The translations under genes and the position numbers were made by a program. Below are positions 8,574-17,788 of a DNA stretch of 47,113 bases, one piece after another. Location: assembly GCA_031285685.1 (NCBI GenBank), contig JAITVS010000224.1, positions 1-47,113 of the forward strand, in the 5' to 3' direction. How positions within the stretch are numbered: position 1 is the first letter of the stretch; each line of letters opens with the position of its first letter. Source of the stretch: Tannerella sp. GTDB taxonomy: Bacteria; Bacteroidota; Bacteroidia; Bacteroidales; Tannerellaceae. Under the pieces are notes generated by a model, which was not told the DNA's origin, ran no database searches, and worked only from the letters and a program-made list of their open reading frames with translations.

Positions 8574-8744
8574 AATTTTAGGACTTAAGCACCTGTTATA
8601 ACCTGTATATAGGAACTTTCTGGTAAAAACCGAAGAATCCCCTAATAGGGTGCAAAGATCAAATTTAAATTTTAATTGACCAAATCAGGACGAAAAAAGT
8701 TTCAAAAAATAGCTACCTTTGCAATACTTTAATAAACTGTTTAA
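8574..8744. promoter_or_regulatory. Divergent promoter region between transporter and U32 genes
   Basis: Minus strand: TTTG (8684-8681), a 20-bp spacer, then GATCTTTG (8660-8653), one mismatch from TAnnTTTG, serving the transporter; TAAATTTG (8667-8660) is an overlapping alternative. Plus strand: TACCTTTG at 8714-8721, 23 bases before the U32 ATG. The transporter leader also has a short palindrome CCCTAATAGGG (8640-8650) and a near-repeat ACCTGTTATA/ACCTGTATATA (from 8591). No small ORF was seen. Confidence 0.6.
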
Positions 8745-10010
8745 ATGATGCGTGATATACGTGATTTTGAGATTATGTCGCCGGTCGGCTCGTATGAGTC
8801 GCTGATGGCTGCAATACAAGGCGGTGCGGACTCTATCTATTTCGGAATAGAAGGGTTGAATATGCGCTCACGCTCTTCGAATAATTTTACGACGGATGAT
8901 CTTCGAAAAATAGCTTCTATATGTAAGGAACATGGAGTGAAAAGCTATCTGACTGTCAATACGGTTATCTATGGAGATGATTTGCCTTTGATGCGTGAGA
9001 TTATAAGTGCGGCGAAAGTTGCTGATGTTTCCGCTATAATAGCATCGGATGTGGCTGCCATGACTTATGCAAACAGTATCGGGCAGGAAGTGCATCTTTC
9101 CACACAACTTAATATCTCGAATGCGGAAGCTTTGAAATTTTATTCGCAGTTTGCTGATGTTGTAGTACTTGCGCGTGAACTTAACCTTGAACAGGTGCGT
9201 GCGATCTATGATGAAATAAATTCTCAACAGATAAGGGGGCCGAGAGGAGAGTTGATACGTATAGAAATGTTTTGTCATGGCGCGCTTTGTATGGCTGTTT
9301 CCGGAAAGTGTTATCTGAGCCTGCATGAGATGAATGCATCGGCTAATCGTGGAGCGTGTACTCAGATTTGTCGTCGTGGTTACACGGTGAAAGATAAAGA
9401 GTCTGATATCGAACTTGATATTGAAAATCAGTATATTATGTCTCCTAAAGATCTGAAAACCATCCATTTTATGAATAAAATGATGGATGCGGGGGTCCGC
9501 GTATTTAAGATTGAAGGGCGCGCCCGTAGTCCGGAATATGTACGTATTGTGACCGGATGTTATAAAGAGGCGGTAAAAGCTTATTGCGACGGTTCTTTTT
9601 CGGAAGATAGGATTGCTGTATGGGATGAACGACTGAAATCTGTTTTTAACCGTGGATTCTGGGATGGCTATTACCTGGGGCAACGACTTGGCGAATGGAG
9701 TAATCGTTATGGCTCCAATACCACTAAACGGAAAGAGTATATAGCAAAAGGAATTAAATATTTTAATGATATACAGGTTGCTGAATTTGAGATGGAAAGC
9801 GGTTCGCTTAAAGTGGGAGATGAAATTCTGATTACAGGACCTACGACCGGCGCTCTGTTTCAAACGATTAAAGAGATTCGTGTAGAGTTGAAGCCTGTCC
9901 GGGAAACGTTTAAAGGTGAGCGTTTTTCGATTGGAACAGAAGATAAAGTTCGTCCGTCGGACCGGATGTACAAGATGGTGCCGGCGGATGTGGAAAGGAA
10001 GCTGATCTGA
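8745..10010 (+). CDS. Peptidase U32-family protein (RNA hydroxylation type)
   Basis: 421 residues. The start EIMSPVGSYESLMAAIQGGADSIYF is the N-terminal hallmark of the U32 family (TIM-barrel-like). The cysteine-rich core spans residues 177-209, with CHGALC (C177, C182), SGKC (C189) and NRGACTQIC (C205, C209), matching the iron-sulphur ligand region. Next comes SPKDLKTIHFMNKMMDAGV and the FKIEGRARSPEYV segment typical of the family. Members once called collagenases (TrhP, RlhA, UbiU relatives) are now known to act in prephenate-dependent hydroxylation of tRNA or rRNA; tRNA modification is the likeliest role here. ATG at 8745 or 8748 could be used. A strong terminator follows. Confidence 0.9.
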   Translation: MMRDIRDFEIMSPVGSYESLMAAIQGGADSIYFGIEGLNMRSRSSNNFTTDDLRKIASICKEHGVKSYLTVNTVIYGDDLPLMREIISAAKVADVSAIIASDVAAMTYANSIGQEVHLSTQLNISNAEALKFYSQFADVVVLARELNLEQVRAIYDEINSQQIRGPRGELIRIEMFCHGALCMAVSGKCYLSLHEMNASANRGACTQICRRGYTVKDKESDIELDIENQYIMSPKDLKTIHFMNKMMDAGVRVFKIEGRARSPEYVRIVTGCYKEAVKAYCDGSFSEDRIAVWDERLKSVFNRGFWDGYYLGQRLGEWSNRYGSNTTKRKEYIAKGIKYFNDIQVAEFEMESGSLKVGDEILITGPTTGALFQTIKEIRVELKPVRETFKGERFSIGTEDKVRPSDRMYKMVPADVERKLI

Positions 10011-10022
10011 ATGAGATATTAT

Positions 10023-10057
10023 AAAAAAGACGAACGCATGGAGTGTTCGTCTTTTTT
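10023..10057. terminator. Bidirectional terminator
   Basis: Perfect 13-bp inverted repeat AAAAAAGACGAAC (10023-10035) and GTTCGTCTTTTTT (10045-10057), loop of 9. The A-run/T-run ends make it work in both directions. It lies between the convergent U32 and TlpA-like genes. Confidence 0.85.
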
Positions 10058-10073
10058 ATATGGTGTGAGACTG

Positions 10074-11183
10074 TTATTCGGCCAGAAGCTTTTCGATTTG
10101 CGCCTCGGTACTATTATTACGGGCTGCAATGATACCGTCTTTACCGATCAATACCGTATGGGGAATACTATTTACTCCATATGCCCGTGCTGCAGGTTCG
10201 TCCCAGCCTTTCAGGTTTGAGAACTGAGGCCATTCTATACCATCGTCTTGTGTACCTTTTTCCCACTTTTCCCTGTCCGCATCTAAAGAGATGCCAACGA
10301 TGACAAGCCCCTTATTTTTATATTTCTCGTATGTTGCTTTTAGTTCAGGCATTGCAGCACGGCAAGGTCCGCACCAGGAAGCCCAGAAGTCAATCAATAC
10401 AACCTTTCCTTTTCCTGCAAAATCGGAAAGGGAAACTTCTTTCCCGTTAAAGTCTAACCCTGTTACATCAATGAAAGGTTTTCCTTCCGCTGTGTTTAAT
10501 TTGGCATTGATTGTCGCTTCTGTCTTATTAAAACGCTCCGTACTTTTGAATTCATCAGAAAGTAGTGGAAATAATTCAACCGTCTTTTGCGGTTTCAGGT
10601 AATGAACATTTCTATAGAAAGAATATTCTCCGATGCAGTTTTTTGCATTTGTTTTTTGATAGGTAAAAACAAGATTTTCTATTTTATCCCAGAATGTGGC
10701 AAGATTTGCTTCGTGTTCCCCGGATTTTCCCGGAGTAGTTTCTTCTTTTTCCTTTAATGCTTTCCAATCACTTTCGATATCACTTAGATAGGAAAACAGA
10801 TTGTCTAATGAATCCTGAAATGTGTAATAAGCATCATTCAGCAGGGTGCCGCTTACCTTGCATAAACTCCAGTCGTTCCCGTTTACATCGGTAAACACCA
10901 TATTCCCTTTTTCTATAACAATGGGGCTATGCCATAGTTTGTCATCAATTTTAATAAAACGTATCACCGGTGTATCGGCAGCGATCCCTTTTAATACAAA
11001 TGAATTGTTCGTAACAATCGTTGAGTCGATATTCATCCCATCCAGTTTAGGCACATCAGTCAGATAGACGACTTCTCTTTCATAGTCGTTGCCTGTTAGA
11101 GTTCCGGTAATAGTGTACTCATTTTTTTGTGTACATGAAGCCATGATTAGGATGGCTATTAATGCTACTCCGATTCTTTTCAT
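10074..11183 (-). CDS. TlpA-like thiol:disulfide oxidoreductase lipoprotein
   Basis: 369 residues. Lipoprotein signal MKRIGVALIAILIMASC, then a beta-rich N-terminal domain (about residues 20-120, DUF4369-like: EYTITGTLTGNDYE), a helical linker, and a thioredoxin-fold domain from ~235 with GKVVLIDFWASWCGPC, so C271-G-P-C274 is the redox pair. A cis-proline loop follows in NSIPHTVLIGKDG. The family works in the periplasm, reducing disulfides or maturing c-type haem proteins; in Bacteroidetes such proteins are numerous and their partners mostly unknown. It follows the dihydroorotate-dehydrogenase-like gene after 39 bases and is probably cotranscribed, since I see no good promoter between them. 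Its CxxC contrasts with the paralogue at 35924-37084, which lacks it. Confidence 0.9.
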   Translation of the reverse strand: MKRIGVALIAILIMASCTQKNEYTITGTLTGNDYEREVVYLTDVPKLDGMNIDSTIVTNNSFVLKGIAADTPVIRFIKIDDKLWHSPIVIEKGNMVFTDVNGNDWSLCKVSGTLLNDAYYTFQDSLDNLFSYLSDIESDWKALKEKEETTPGKSGEHEANLATFWDKIENLVFTYQKTNAKNCIGEYSFYRNVHYLKPQKTVELFPLLSDEFKSTERFNKTEATINAKLNTAEGKPFIDVTGLDFNGKEVSLSDFAGKGKVVLIDFWASWCGPCRAAMPELKATYEKYKNKGLVIVGISLDADREKWEKGTQDDGIEWPQFSNLKGWDEPAARAYGVNSIPHTVLIGKDGIIAARNNSTEAQIEKLLAE

Positions 11184-11222
11184 ATTATAAATGATTGTCT
11201 GGTTTCAATTTGTGCAAACAGC

Positions 11223-12200
11223 TTATTTTTTATCCGAAAAATATTTCATGAATTGTGAGCGCTCATACATAGACGGATTTTCTGCATTGCAGACACTTAA
11301 TTTACCCCTGAATTCAGATACGGAGCGATATTTTGTTTCATTCATCCATCCTTCTATCCCTTTCAACATCTCCGGAATTATTCCTATTCCGTTCTTATAA
11401 ACCGTGCTGCATATCTGTACGGTATCAGCACCTGCCAATAAACATTTTACAATATCTTCCCATTGATATACACCGCAAGACGAAGCGATTGATATGGCCG
11501 GAACAAAACCGGAAATAAGCGCAGTCCAGCGTAATGTATCACTTAGATCGGAAGGGCTGCTGAAGACTTCCCCGGATATTAACTGCATTTTATGGATATC
11601 TATATCGGGTCTGTAATACCGGTTGAATAAAACGATTCCTTCAGCTCCATGCAGATGTAGCTGGTTTGCCAGCCTTGGAATATTGCTGAATCCTTTTCCT
11701 ATTTTTATGATGACAGGGATCGTAATATATTTTTTTACTTTCTTCAGAATGGAGATATACAGATCGAACATTTCGTTTGGCGATGTATCCAAATCGGTGC
11801 ATAAGTAGAAAACATTTAACTCTATTGCGTCAGCGCCGGCTTCTTCTATTTGCTGTGCAAATTCCGCCCAGGCGTTGGCTTTATAGCAATTAATACTTGC
11901 GATAACAGGTATCGTACATAGAGATTTTGTTTCACGAATAAGTGACAGATATTCTTCCAGTTGATTGGCTTTTACATAACCTCTTATATAATCTGCAGCT
12001 TCCGGAAAATCAGATGATTGCATTAATACGTCTCCCTGCATATTTATTTGCTCTTCAAACAGGGACTTTAAGACGATTGCGCCTGCACCTGCATCCTCAA
12101 GTTTTTTATTGTTCTTTGCATTGTTTGTTAAGCCTGAACTACCTATGATTAATGGATTTTTTAATGTTAGGCCCGCGTATTTTGTTTCAAATATTGCCAT
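11223..12200 (-). CDS. Dihydroorotate dehydrogenase-like flavoprotein
   Basis: 325 residues with the (beta/alpha)8 FMN-binding pattern of class 1 dihydroorotate dehydrogenase: FETKYAGLTLKNPLIIGSSG at the start, ADAIELNVF in the middle, IPVIIKIGKGF for the FMN-phosphate strand, and SSCGVYQWEDIVKCLLAGAD near the end. The loop that in true enzymes reads N-x-S-C-P-N and carries the catalytic base is here N129-V-F-Y-L-C134-T, so the usual cysteine is displaced. It may be a different oxidoreductase rather than the pyrimidine enzyme; pyrD is not otherwise seen here. It is the first gene of a probable two-gene unit with the TlpA-like gene and has its own promoter. Confidence 0.8.
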   Translation of the reverse strand: MAIFETKYAGLTLKNPLIIGSSGLTNNAKNNKKLEDAGAGAIVLKSLFEEQINMQGDVLMQSSDFPEAADYIRGYVKANQLEEYLSLIRETKSLCTIPVIASINCYKANAWAEFAQQIEEAGADAIELNVFYLCTDLDTSPNEMFDLYISILKKVKKYITIPVIIKIGKGFSNIPRLANQLHLHGAEGIVLFNRYYRPDIDIHKMQLISGEVFSSPSDLSDTLRWTALISGFVPAISIASSCGVYQWEDIVKCLLAGADTVQICSTVYKNGIGIIPEMLKGIEGWMNETKYRSVSEFRGKLSVCNAENPSMYERSQFMKYFSDKK

Positions 12201-12230
12201 AGTAAAATGTTTTCAAAAAGAATATTCGCA

Positions 12231-12269
12231 CAAAAATAGTGTTCTTTTCCGATAAAACAAATATCTTTG
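12231..12269. promoter_or_regulatory. Overlapping divergent promoters (DHOD-like / thioesterase)
   Basis: Minus strand: TTG (12260-12258), 19-bp spacer, TATTTTTG (12238-12231), about 30 bases before the DHOD-like ATG. Plus strand: TATCTTTG at 12262-12269, 31 bases before the thioesterase ATG; its -33 region would fall inside the minus promoter, so the two should compete for RNA polymerase. Confidence 0.65.
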
Positions 12270-12300
12270 ACCTCAAAAGAGTTTAATAATAAATTAAATA

Positions 12301-12699
12301 ATGAAAGAATATATTTTCAAACTTGAAATGAAAGTCCGCGATTATGAGTGCGATCTGCAGGGTGTGGTAAATAACTCCAATTATCAGCATTATATGGAAC
12401 ATACGCGTCATGAGTATATGGAGACGCTTGGGGAAAATTTCGGTAAAATGCATGATAATGGTATTGATGCATTTGTTTCTAAAGTTGAAATAAAGTTCAA
12501 ACATTCTTTACGTAGCGGAGATAAGTTTTTATCATGTATGAATGTCAGGCGTGAAGGAATAAAGCTTGTTTTTGAACAGGATATTTATCGAATGTCGGAT
12601 CTTGTGCTTGCTACAACCGGCAAAGTGGAATCTGTAATTGTTGAAAACGGAAAGCTTACCCGTGGGGAATATTTTGATAAAATAGCTGCCTTAGAATAA
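12301..12699 (+). CDS. Acyl-CoA thioesterase, 4HBT/YbgC type
   Basis: 132 residues, the normal size of a single hot-dog-fold domain. The N-terminal motif MKVRDYECDLQGVVNNSNY holds the catalytic aspartate, D18, in the D-x-x-G-x-V-x-N pattern of the 4-hydroxybenzoyl-CoA thioesterase/YbgC group, followed by the helix HYMEHTRHEYMETLG. The second strand region is FVSKVEIKFKHSLRSGDK. Such enzymes hydrolyse acyl-CoA or acyl-ACP thioesters in the cytoplasm; the acyl chain cannot be predicted. dprA begins 10 bases after its stop and is probably cotranscribed from the promoter at 12262-12269. Confidence 0.88.
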   Translation: MKEYIFKLEMKVRDYECDLQGVVNNSNYQHYMEHTRHEYMETLGENFGKMHDNGIDAFVSKVEIKFKHSLRSGDKFLSCMNVRREGIKLVFEQDIYRMSDLVLATTGKVESVIVENGKLTRGEYFDKIAALE

Positions 12700-12709
12700 A
12701 ACTGTATTT

Positions 12710-13819
12710 ATGGCTTCCGGTGAACGTCTGTATCTGATTGGTTTAACTCTGTTGAAAGGGGTGGGTGATATTTTGTCACGCCATTTGTTACAATATTTCG
12801 GTTCAGCAGAAGAAGTTTTTAAAGTAAATCGTTCTTTGTTGGAGAAGGTGCCGGGCATAGGAACATATACTGCAGAACAGATCGAAAAGGCCAGAACTAA
12901 GGCACTGAAGCGTGCAGAGAAAGAACTGCTTTTTGTCGATAAAAATAAGATAGATCTTTACGCTTTTACAGATGATAATTATCCCGGGCGTTTGAAAGAA
13001 TGCCAGGATGCACCTGTTGTTTTTTATTATAAAGGAGCCGTGGATCTTGATGCCGCAAGGATAATAAGTATTGTGGGTACGCGTCGTATGACGGATTATG
13101 GGCGGAAACAGACGGAAATACTTATCAGAGATATGGCGGAAATGTTTCCGGAGTTATTGGTTATCAGTGGACTTGCTTATGGTGTCGATGTGCATGCTCA
13201 TCGTAGTGCATTGAAAAATAACCTCCCTACGGTAGGAGTTTTGGCTCATGGATTGGACCGTATCTATCCCGCAGTACATAGAAATACAGCAGCAGAGATG
13301 CTTGCTAAAGGAGGTTTGCTTACGGACTTTATGAGTGAAACAAATCCGGACCGGGAGAATTTTTTACGAAGAAATCGTCTTATTGCAGGACTGGCGGATA
13401 CGACGATTGTTATTGAGTCGGCGGAGAAAGGTGGCTCTCTTGTCACGGCAGATATTGCATTTTCTTACGGACGTGATGTTTATGCCTTTCCCGGCCGTGT
13501 TACAGATGAATATTCTTCGGGTTGTAATCGTTTGATTCAGATGAATAAGGCGGGATTAATAAGTTCGGCTAAAGATCTCGTCATGTCTCTTTGCTGGGAT
13601 TCCGAGGCGAAATGTATACCACAACAGACCCTGTTTTCTTTTCCGGAGAAACCCGATCATCCTGTCATTCGTTTATTGAGAGAAAAAGGGGAATTTCATG
13701 TTAATCAACTGGCGGCAGAAATGGATATGCCTATTCATAAACTTACTCCGATGTTATTCGAACTGGAACTTGCCGGGCATATTAAAGCATTACCGGGAGG
13801 AATATACAAACTCACCTGA
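12710..13819 (+). CDS. dprA: DNA-processing protein DprA
   Basis: 369 residues, full length. An N-terminal helix-hairpin-helix-like part (VPGIGTYTAEQIEKA) precedes the Rossmann DprA/Smf core: ISIVGTRRMTDYG, VISGLAYGVDVHAH, GVLAHGLDRIYP, ENFLRRNRLIAGLADTTIV and KGGSLVTADIAFSYGRDVYA. The C-terminal ~60 residues form a winged-helix-like DprA_WH domain (FHVNQLAAEMDMPIHKLTPML). DprA binds single-stranded DNA taken up in transformation and loads RecA; it is also kept in many species not known to be competent. It follows the thioesterase gene by 10 bases. The 436 bases after its stop contain no convincing gene. Confidence 0.95.
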   Translation: MASGERLYLIGLTLLKGVGDILSRHLLQYFGSAEEVFKVNRSLLEKVPGIGTYTAEQIEKARTKALKRAEKELLFVDKNKIDLYAFTDDNYPGRLKECQDAPVVFYYKGAVDLDAARIISIVGTRRMTDYGRKQTEILIRDMAEMFPELLVISGLAYGVDVHAHRSALKNNLPTVGVLAHGLDRIYPAVHRNTAAEMLAKGGLLTDFMSETNPDRENFLRRNRLIAGLADTTIVIESAEKGGSLVTADIAFSYGRDVYAFPGRVTDEYSSGCNRLIQMNKAGLISSAKDLVMSLCWDSEAKCIPQQTLFSFPEKPDHPVIRLLREKGEFHVNQLAAEMDMPIHKLTPMLFELELAGHIKALPGGIYKLT

Positions 13820-14255
13820 CCCCTATAAGCAATTAAAGGCTGTCTCACGACAACCCCTAATCAATTTTGTTAACCTTAAATCTAATACTATTATGAAAAA
13901 ACCACGATGCAAAGATACAGCCATATGGCTAATATGTCAAGCATTTTTCGAATAAATAATGTTAAAGAAAAAGGATGTTATAGCAAAAAAAGGTTACGCT
14001 TTCAGGGAATAGTGTCCTTTATGCACAATAAGTGTAAAAATCACAATTTTATTTACAATTTTTAGTAATCGTATCGGATAAAAATAATTTACCGGAAAAG
14101 CCCTCTTTTTCGCAAATAATATTCCAAAAGGGGTATATTGGACAAAAAAGAAGGTCGCTTTCAGTTTTGAAAGCAACCTTTCTTTGTAGTTTCATCATCT
14201 TTAATTCTCCGGTATTAACATTACAAAAATGTTGCCCGGGCTCATAACAAACTGA
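13820..14255. other. 436-base intergenic region with leader-like motif and orphan leftward promoter
   Basis: No convincing gene. From 13870 the plus strand reads TTAACCTTAAATCTAATAC just before ATGAAAAAACC (13892), which resembles leaders in front of Bacteroidetes SusC-type genes, but the frame stops after 20 codons and gives no signal peptide. On the minus strand TTG (13940-13938), a 20-bp spacer and TATCTTTG (13917-13910) form a full consensus promoter pointing at the 3' end of dprA. A 12-bp palindrome AGCCATATGGCT sits at 13919-13930, in its spacer. The right end holds the sdhB terminator; between ~13990 and 14140 I see nothing but A+T-rich DNA. Confidence 0.5.
14148..14185 (-). terminator. 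Terminator of the sdh/frd operon
   Basis: Imperfect hairpin: GGTcGCTTTCA (14153-14163) pairs with TGAAAGCaACC (14168-14178), one mismatch, flanked by an A-run at 14144-14149 that becomes a T-tract in the minus-strand transcript. It lies about 70 bases after the sdhB stop. Confidence 0.7.
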
Positions 14256-15011
14256 TTAGTCTTTAAGTTTGGCTGAGATAAACTCGCGGTTGAGACGAGC
14301 TATATTTGTGACTGAAATGCTTTTAGGGCATTCCATTTCGCATGCTTGTGTATTTGTACAGTTTCCGAAACCCAATTCATCCATTTTAGCAACCATTGCT
14401 TTGGCACGGCGTATTGCTTCGACTTTTCCCTGCGGGAGGAGGGCCAGCTGGCTTACTTTCGCAGAAACAAACAGCATCGCAGACCCGTTTTTGCATGCTG
14501 CGGCGCAAGCTCCACAACCGATACATGCCGCGGCATCCATTGCAAGATCCGCGTCCTTTTTAGGAATAGGAATGGCATTTGCATCAGGGATACCTCCTGT
14601 GTTAACAGAAACGAATCCACCTGCCTGTATAATTTTATCGTAAGCCTGGCGGTCAACGGTGAGGTCACGTATGATCGGGAATCCTGCCGAACGCCATGGC
14701 TCAACCGTGATCGTTTCGCCGTCTTTAAATTTACGCATATGAAGCTGACATGTGGTTACTTCCGTATCAGGTCCGTGCGGATGTCCGTTAATGTAAAGCG
14801 AACACATTCCGCATATACCTTCACGGCAATCGTGATCAAAGAACACCGGTTCCTGGCCTTCGTTTATCAACTGTTCGTTGAGTACGTCAAGCATTTCGAG
14901 GAATGAACTTCCCTGTGATATTCCTTTGAGTTGATAGGTTGCAAATGCGCCTTTTTCTCTGGGGCCGTTCTGGCGCCAAACTTTAAGCGTTATATCTATA
15001 TTTTTATCCAT
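14256..15011 (-). CDS. sdhB: Succinate dehydrogenase/fumarate reductase iron-sulphur subunit
   Basis: 251 residues. The N-terminal ferredoxin-like domain has the [2Fe-2S] cysteines in CREGICGMC. The C-terminal domain has [11 protein letters not shown] and later [12 protein letters not shown] for the [4Fe-4S] and [3Fe-4S] clusters. It transfers electrons between the flavin of SdhA and the membrane quinone site. The start is 8 bases after the sdhA stop, so the two are translated from one message. In Bacteroidales this complex mainly runs as a menaquinol:fumarate reductase in anaerobic succinate production, which is an inference here; the reaction direction cannot be read from sequence, so frdB is an equally good name. 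Confidence 0.95.
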   Translation of the reverse strand: MDKNIDITLKVWRQNGPREKGAFATYQLKGISQGSSFLEMLDVLNEQLINEGQEPVFFDHDCREGICGMCSLYINGHPHGPDTEVTTCQLHMRKFKDGETITVEPWRSAGFPIIRDLTVDRQAYDKIIQAGGFVSVNTGGIPDANAIPIPKKDADLAMDAAACIGCGACAAACKNGSAMLFVSAKVSQLALLPQGKVEAIRRAKAMVAKMDELGFGNCTNTQACEMECPKSISVTNIARLNREFISAKLKD

Positions 15012-15019
15012 GGCTCTTA

Positions 15020-16960
15020 TTAATTTTTATAATTTCTCTGTTGACGTACAACGAATTCGTAATCAAGAGGCTCTTTAAGCATAGCGGGGTCTTTATCTTC
15101 ACCTTCGTATTTCCAGCAGGAAACGTAAGAGAATTTGTCGTCATGACGAAGCGCTTCTCCTTCTTCTGTCTGGTGTTCCGTGCGGAAGTGTCCGCCGCAG
15201 GATTCTTCGCGATCCAATGAATCATGTGCCATTAACATACCGATTTCGATAAAATCGGCCAAACGCAATGCTTTTTCAAGTTCCACATTCAGGTCGTCCG
15301 CTTTACCCGGTATTTTTACATTGCTCCAGAATTCTTTCTTCAATGCTTTCAGCATTTCGATCGCTTCTTTGAGTCCTTTTGCTTCACGCGCCATACCAAC
15401 ATGATCCCACATGATATGTCCGAGTTCTTTGTGAATACTGTCAACCGAACGTTTTCCTTGGATACTCATCAATTTATTGATACGTTCCCGGAGATTCTTT
15501 TCGGCTTCGTCAAATTCAGGGAGATTTGTTTTAAAATGAGGAACCTGTATCTGATCGGCAAGATAATTCTGTATTGTGTATGGAAGTACGAAATATCCGT
15601 CTGCCAGCCCCTGCATTAATGCGGATGCCCCAAGACGATTGGCTCCGTGGTCTGAAAAGTTGGCTTCACCGATTGCAAACAATCCGTTGATTGAAGTCAT
15701 CAGTTCGTAGTCAACCCAGATACCACCCATCGTATAGTGAAGAGCCGGAAATATCATCATCGGAGTTTCGTACGGATTATCGTCGACAATCTTTTCGTAC
15801 ATCTGGAATAGGTTTCCGTATCGTTGTTCTACTACGTTTTTACCCAGGCGGTTGATCGCTTCAGCAAAGTCAAGATAGACGGCTTGTCCTGAACCGACTC
15901 CGTATCCGGCATCGCAACGTTCTTTTGCGGCACGTGATGCAACGTCACGCGGAACAAGGTTTCCGAAAGCCGGATAACGGCGTTCCAGATAGTAATCACG
16001 GTCTTCTTCCTTGATTTGTGTAGGTTTCAGTTTTCCCGCACGGATCGCTTCTGCGTCTTCTTTTTTCTTTGGTACCCAGATGCGTCCGTCGTTACGAAGC
16101 GATTCCGACATCAATGTCAGCTTGGACTGGAATTCGCCATGAACAGGAATACATGTCGGGTGAATCTGAGCCATACAGGGATTTGCAAAATAAGCGCCTT
16201 TCTTGTAGCATTGCCATGCAGCGGACCCGTTTGATGCCATTGCATTTGTAGAGAGGAAGAAGGTATTTGCGTATCCGCCTGTTGCAATTACGACGGCGTG
16301 AGCGGCGAAACGTTCGATCTTACCGGTTACAAGGTTGCGTGCGAGAATTCCACGTGCGCGTCCATCGACAATTACGACATCAAGCATTTCATATCGGGTG
16401 TACATTTTTACTTTGCCCAGGCCGATCTGACGGCTTAGTGCTGAGTATGCACCTAATAACAACTGTTGTCCCGTTTGACCGCGTGCGTAGAACGTACGTG
16501 ATACCTGCGCTCCACCGAAGGAGCGATTGTCAAGCAATCCGCCATATTCACGCGCGAATGGAACGCCTTGCGCCACACATTGGTCAATGATCGCGTTGGA
16601 TACCTCAGCTAAGCGGTAAACATTCGCCTCACGTGCGCGGTAATCACCTCCTTTTATGGTGTCATAGAATAAACGGTAAACAGAGTCGCCGTCGTTCTGA
16701 TAGTTTTTTGCTGCATTGATACCACCCTGCGCAGCAATCGAGTGAGCGCGGCGGGGTGAATCCTGAATACAGAAATTAAGTACGTTGAAACCCATTTCCG
16801 CAAGCGATGCGGCGGCAGAAGCGCCCGCAAGTCCCGTTCCGACAATGATGACATCTAAACGGCGTTTGTTTGCCGGATTTACCAGTTTCTGATGATCTTT
16901 ATAATTGTTCCACTTCTCGGCCAACTGACCTTGTGGTATTTTTGAATTTATTTCAGACAT
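15020..16960 (-). CDS. sdhA: Succinate dehydrogenase/fumarate reductase flavoprotein subunit
   Basis: 646 residues, full length. FAD-binding Rossmann start [16 protein letters not shown]-type (seen as [16 protein letters not shown]), then [19 protein letters not shown], with the histidine expected to hold the covalent 8-alpha-histidyl FAD. Substrate and capping-domain motifs include [30 protein letters not shown] and the C-terminal [11 protein letters not shown]. It carries out the succinate/fumarate interconversion at the cytoplasmic face. It is the middle gene of sdhC-sdhA-sdhB (31 bases after sdhC, 8 before sdhB). The length and insertions resemble the group with a single five-helix cytochrome subunit, as in Wolinella-type quinol:fumarate reductases and Bacillus SdhA. 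Confidence 0.96.
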   Translation of the reverse strand: MSEINSKIPQGQLAEKWNNYKDHQKLVNPANKRRLDVIIVGTGLAGASAAASLAEMGFNVLNFCIQDSPRRAHSIAAQGGINAAKNYQNDGDSVYRLFYDTIKGGDYRAREANVYRLAEVSNAIIDQCVAQGVPFAREYGGLLDNRSFGGAQVSRTFYARGQTGQQLLLGAYSALSRQIGLGKVKMYTRYEMLDVVIVDGRARGILARNLVTGKIERFAAHAVVIATGGYANTFFLSTNAMASNGSAAWQCYKKGAYFANPCMAQIHPTCIPVHGEFQSKLTLMSESLRNDGRIWVPKKKEDAEAIRAGKLKPTQIKEEDRDYYLERRYPAFGNLVPRDVASRAAKERCDAGYGVGSGQAVYLDFAEAINRLGKNVVEQRYGNLFQMYEKIVDDNPYETPMMIFPALHYTMGGIWVDYELMTSINGLFAIGEANFSDHGANRLGASALMQGLADGYFVLPYTIQNYLADQIQVPHFKTNLPEFDEAEKNLRERINKLMSIQGKRSVDSIHKELGHIMWDHVGMAREAKGLKEAIEMLKALKKEFWSNVKIPGKADDLNVELEKALRLADFIEIGMLMAHDSLDREESCGGHFRTEHQTEEGEALRHDDKFSYVSCWKYEGEDKDPAMLKEPLDYEFVVRQQRNYKN

Positions 16961-16991
16961 AACTTTAATGAATTAAAAGGTCCAACCATTA

Positions 16992-17693
16992 TTAACAACT
17001 TCCGCCGCAAATGCTTTTTGCATAGAAGAATAGTGTTACGAAAGCGAAGCCAAGCATGACGAGGGTTGCAACAATATTGCCGATAAGCTTCCAGCGTTTC
17101 AGCCAGATCTGGTTGCTCCAGCCAATTGTTTGAATCGCGCTCCAGATACCATGTGTCAGGTGGAACCATATAGCCACATACCATATGAGATAAGCAATAA
17201 CCACCCATAAGTGACTGAAATAGTAACGGACATAGGCTGCTCCATCCTGAGGATGGACCACAGAGCCGTCACCAAGTGTTACTTCATGATGTCCCAATAA
17301 TTCGGCGAACATCATTTTGTACCAGAATTGGCTAAAATGGAGAACCATGAAACCAAGGACAATGATACCAATTACAAACATGTTTTGCGACGTCCAGCTA
17401 ACGCCTTTTGCGCGTTTGTTAATTGCGTAACGGTCGTTACCACGTGCCTTACGATTTTGTAATGTAATCATAGTCGCATAGACGAAATGGAGGACGATTA
17501 TGCCGGCCAGAACGACTGTCGCAGCAACAGCATACCAGTTTGCGCCTAACAGAGCGCAGATTGTGTTGTAAGCCTCAGCCGAAAAGACCGCCGCCACATT
17601 CATACATAAGTGAAACAGTAAGAATAGTAGCAGGACAACACCTGAAATACTCATTACCAGTTTCCTTCCGATAGAAGAACGAATCAACCACAT
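16992..17693 (-). CDS. sdhC: Succinate dehydrogenase/fumarate reductase cytochrome b subunit
   Basis: 233 residues with five predicted membrane helices (from VMSISGVVLLLFLLFHLCM to LVMLGFAFVTLFFYA). Histidines placed in or near helices (HLCM, VLHFVYA, VLHFSQFW, WFHLTHGIW) are candidates for two haem b ligands, which fits the single-subunit, di-haem anchor found in Bacteroidetes and Epsilonproteobacteria. It anchors SdhA/SdhB and exchanges electrons with menaquinone. It is the first gene of the operon, with a consensus -7 box upstream and a 36-bp perfect palindrome just behind the promoter. The last residues, CGGSC, hold two cysteines close to the terminus. Confidence 0.93.
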   Translation of the reverse strand: MWLIRSSIGRKLVMSISGVVLLLFLLFHLCMNVAAVFSAEAYNTICALLGANWYAVAATVVLAGIIVLHFVYATMITLQNRKARGNDRYAINKRAKGVSWTSQNMFVIGIIVLGFMVLHFSQFWYKMMFAELLGHHEVTLGDGSVVHPQDGAAYVRYYFSHLWVVIAYLIWYVAIWFHLTHGIWSAIQTIGWSNQIWLKRWKLIGNIVATLVMLGFAFVTLFFYAKSICGGSC

Positions 17694-17756
17694 AAGAATT
17701 AATTTTTAGTTATTTATAATGTATTTATCTTTGATATTATTGTCAGTTTTAAGCCG

Positions 17757-17788
17757 CAAAGATACTATAAATAAACAATAACAAGCAA
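17757..17788 (-). promoter_or_regulatory. Promoter of sdhCAB
   Basis: Minus-strand TATCTTTG (17764-17757), full TAnnTTTG match. Possible -33 TTG boxes lie at 17784-17782 (17-bp spacer) or 17788-17786 (21-bp spacer); the second falls in the 36-bp palindrome. The leader to the sdhC ATG is about 55-60 bases. Confidence 0.65.

Noticed and set aside
8868-9863. A 331-codon minus-strand frame inside the U32 gene
   Set aside because: Antisense to a strongly conserved gene; composition rich in Ile/Arg/His/Ser as expected from the complementary strand.
13892-13954. 20-codon frame beginning MKKPRCKDTA after a SusC-like leader
   Set aside because: No signal peptide or family; too short to call. Kept only as part of the intergenic description.
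13994-14176. 60-codon minus-strand frame after the sdhB stop
   Set aside because: It runs across the sdhB terminator hairpin and has the composition of A+T-rich noncoding DNA.
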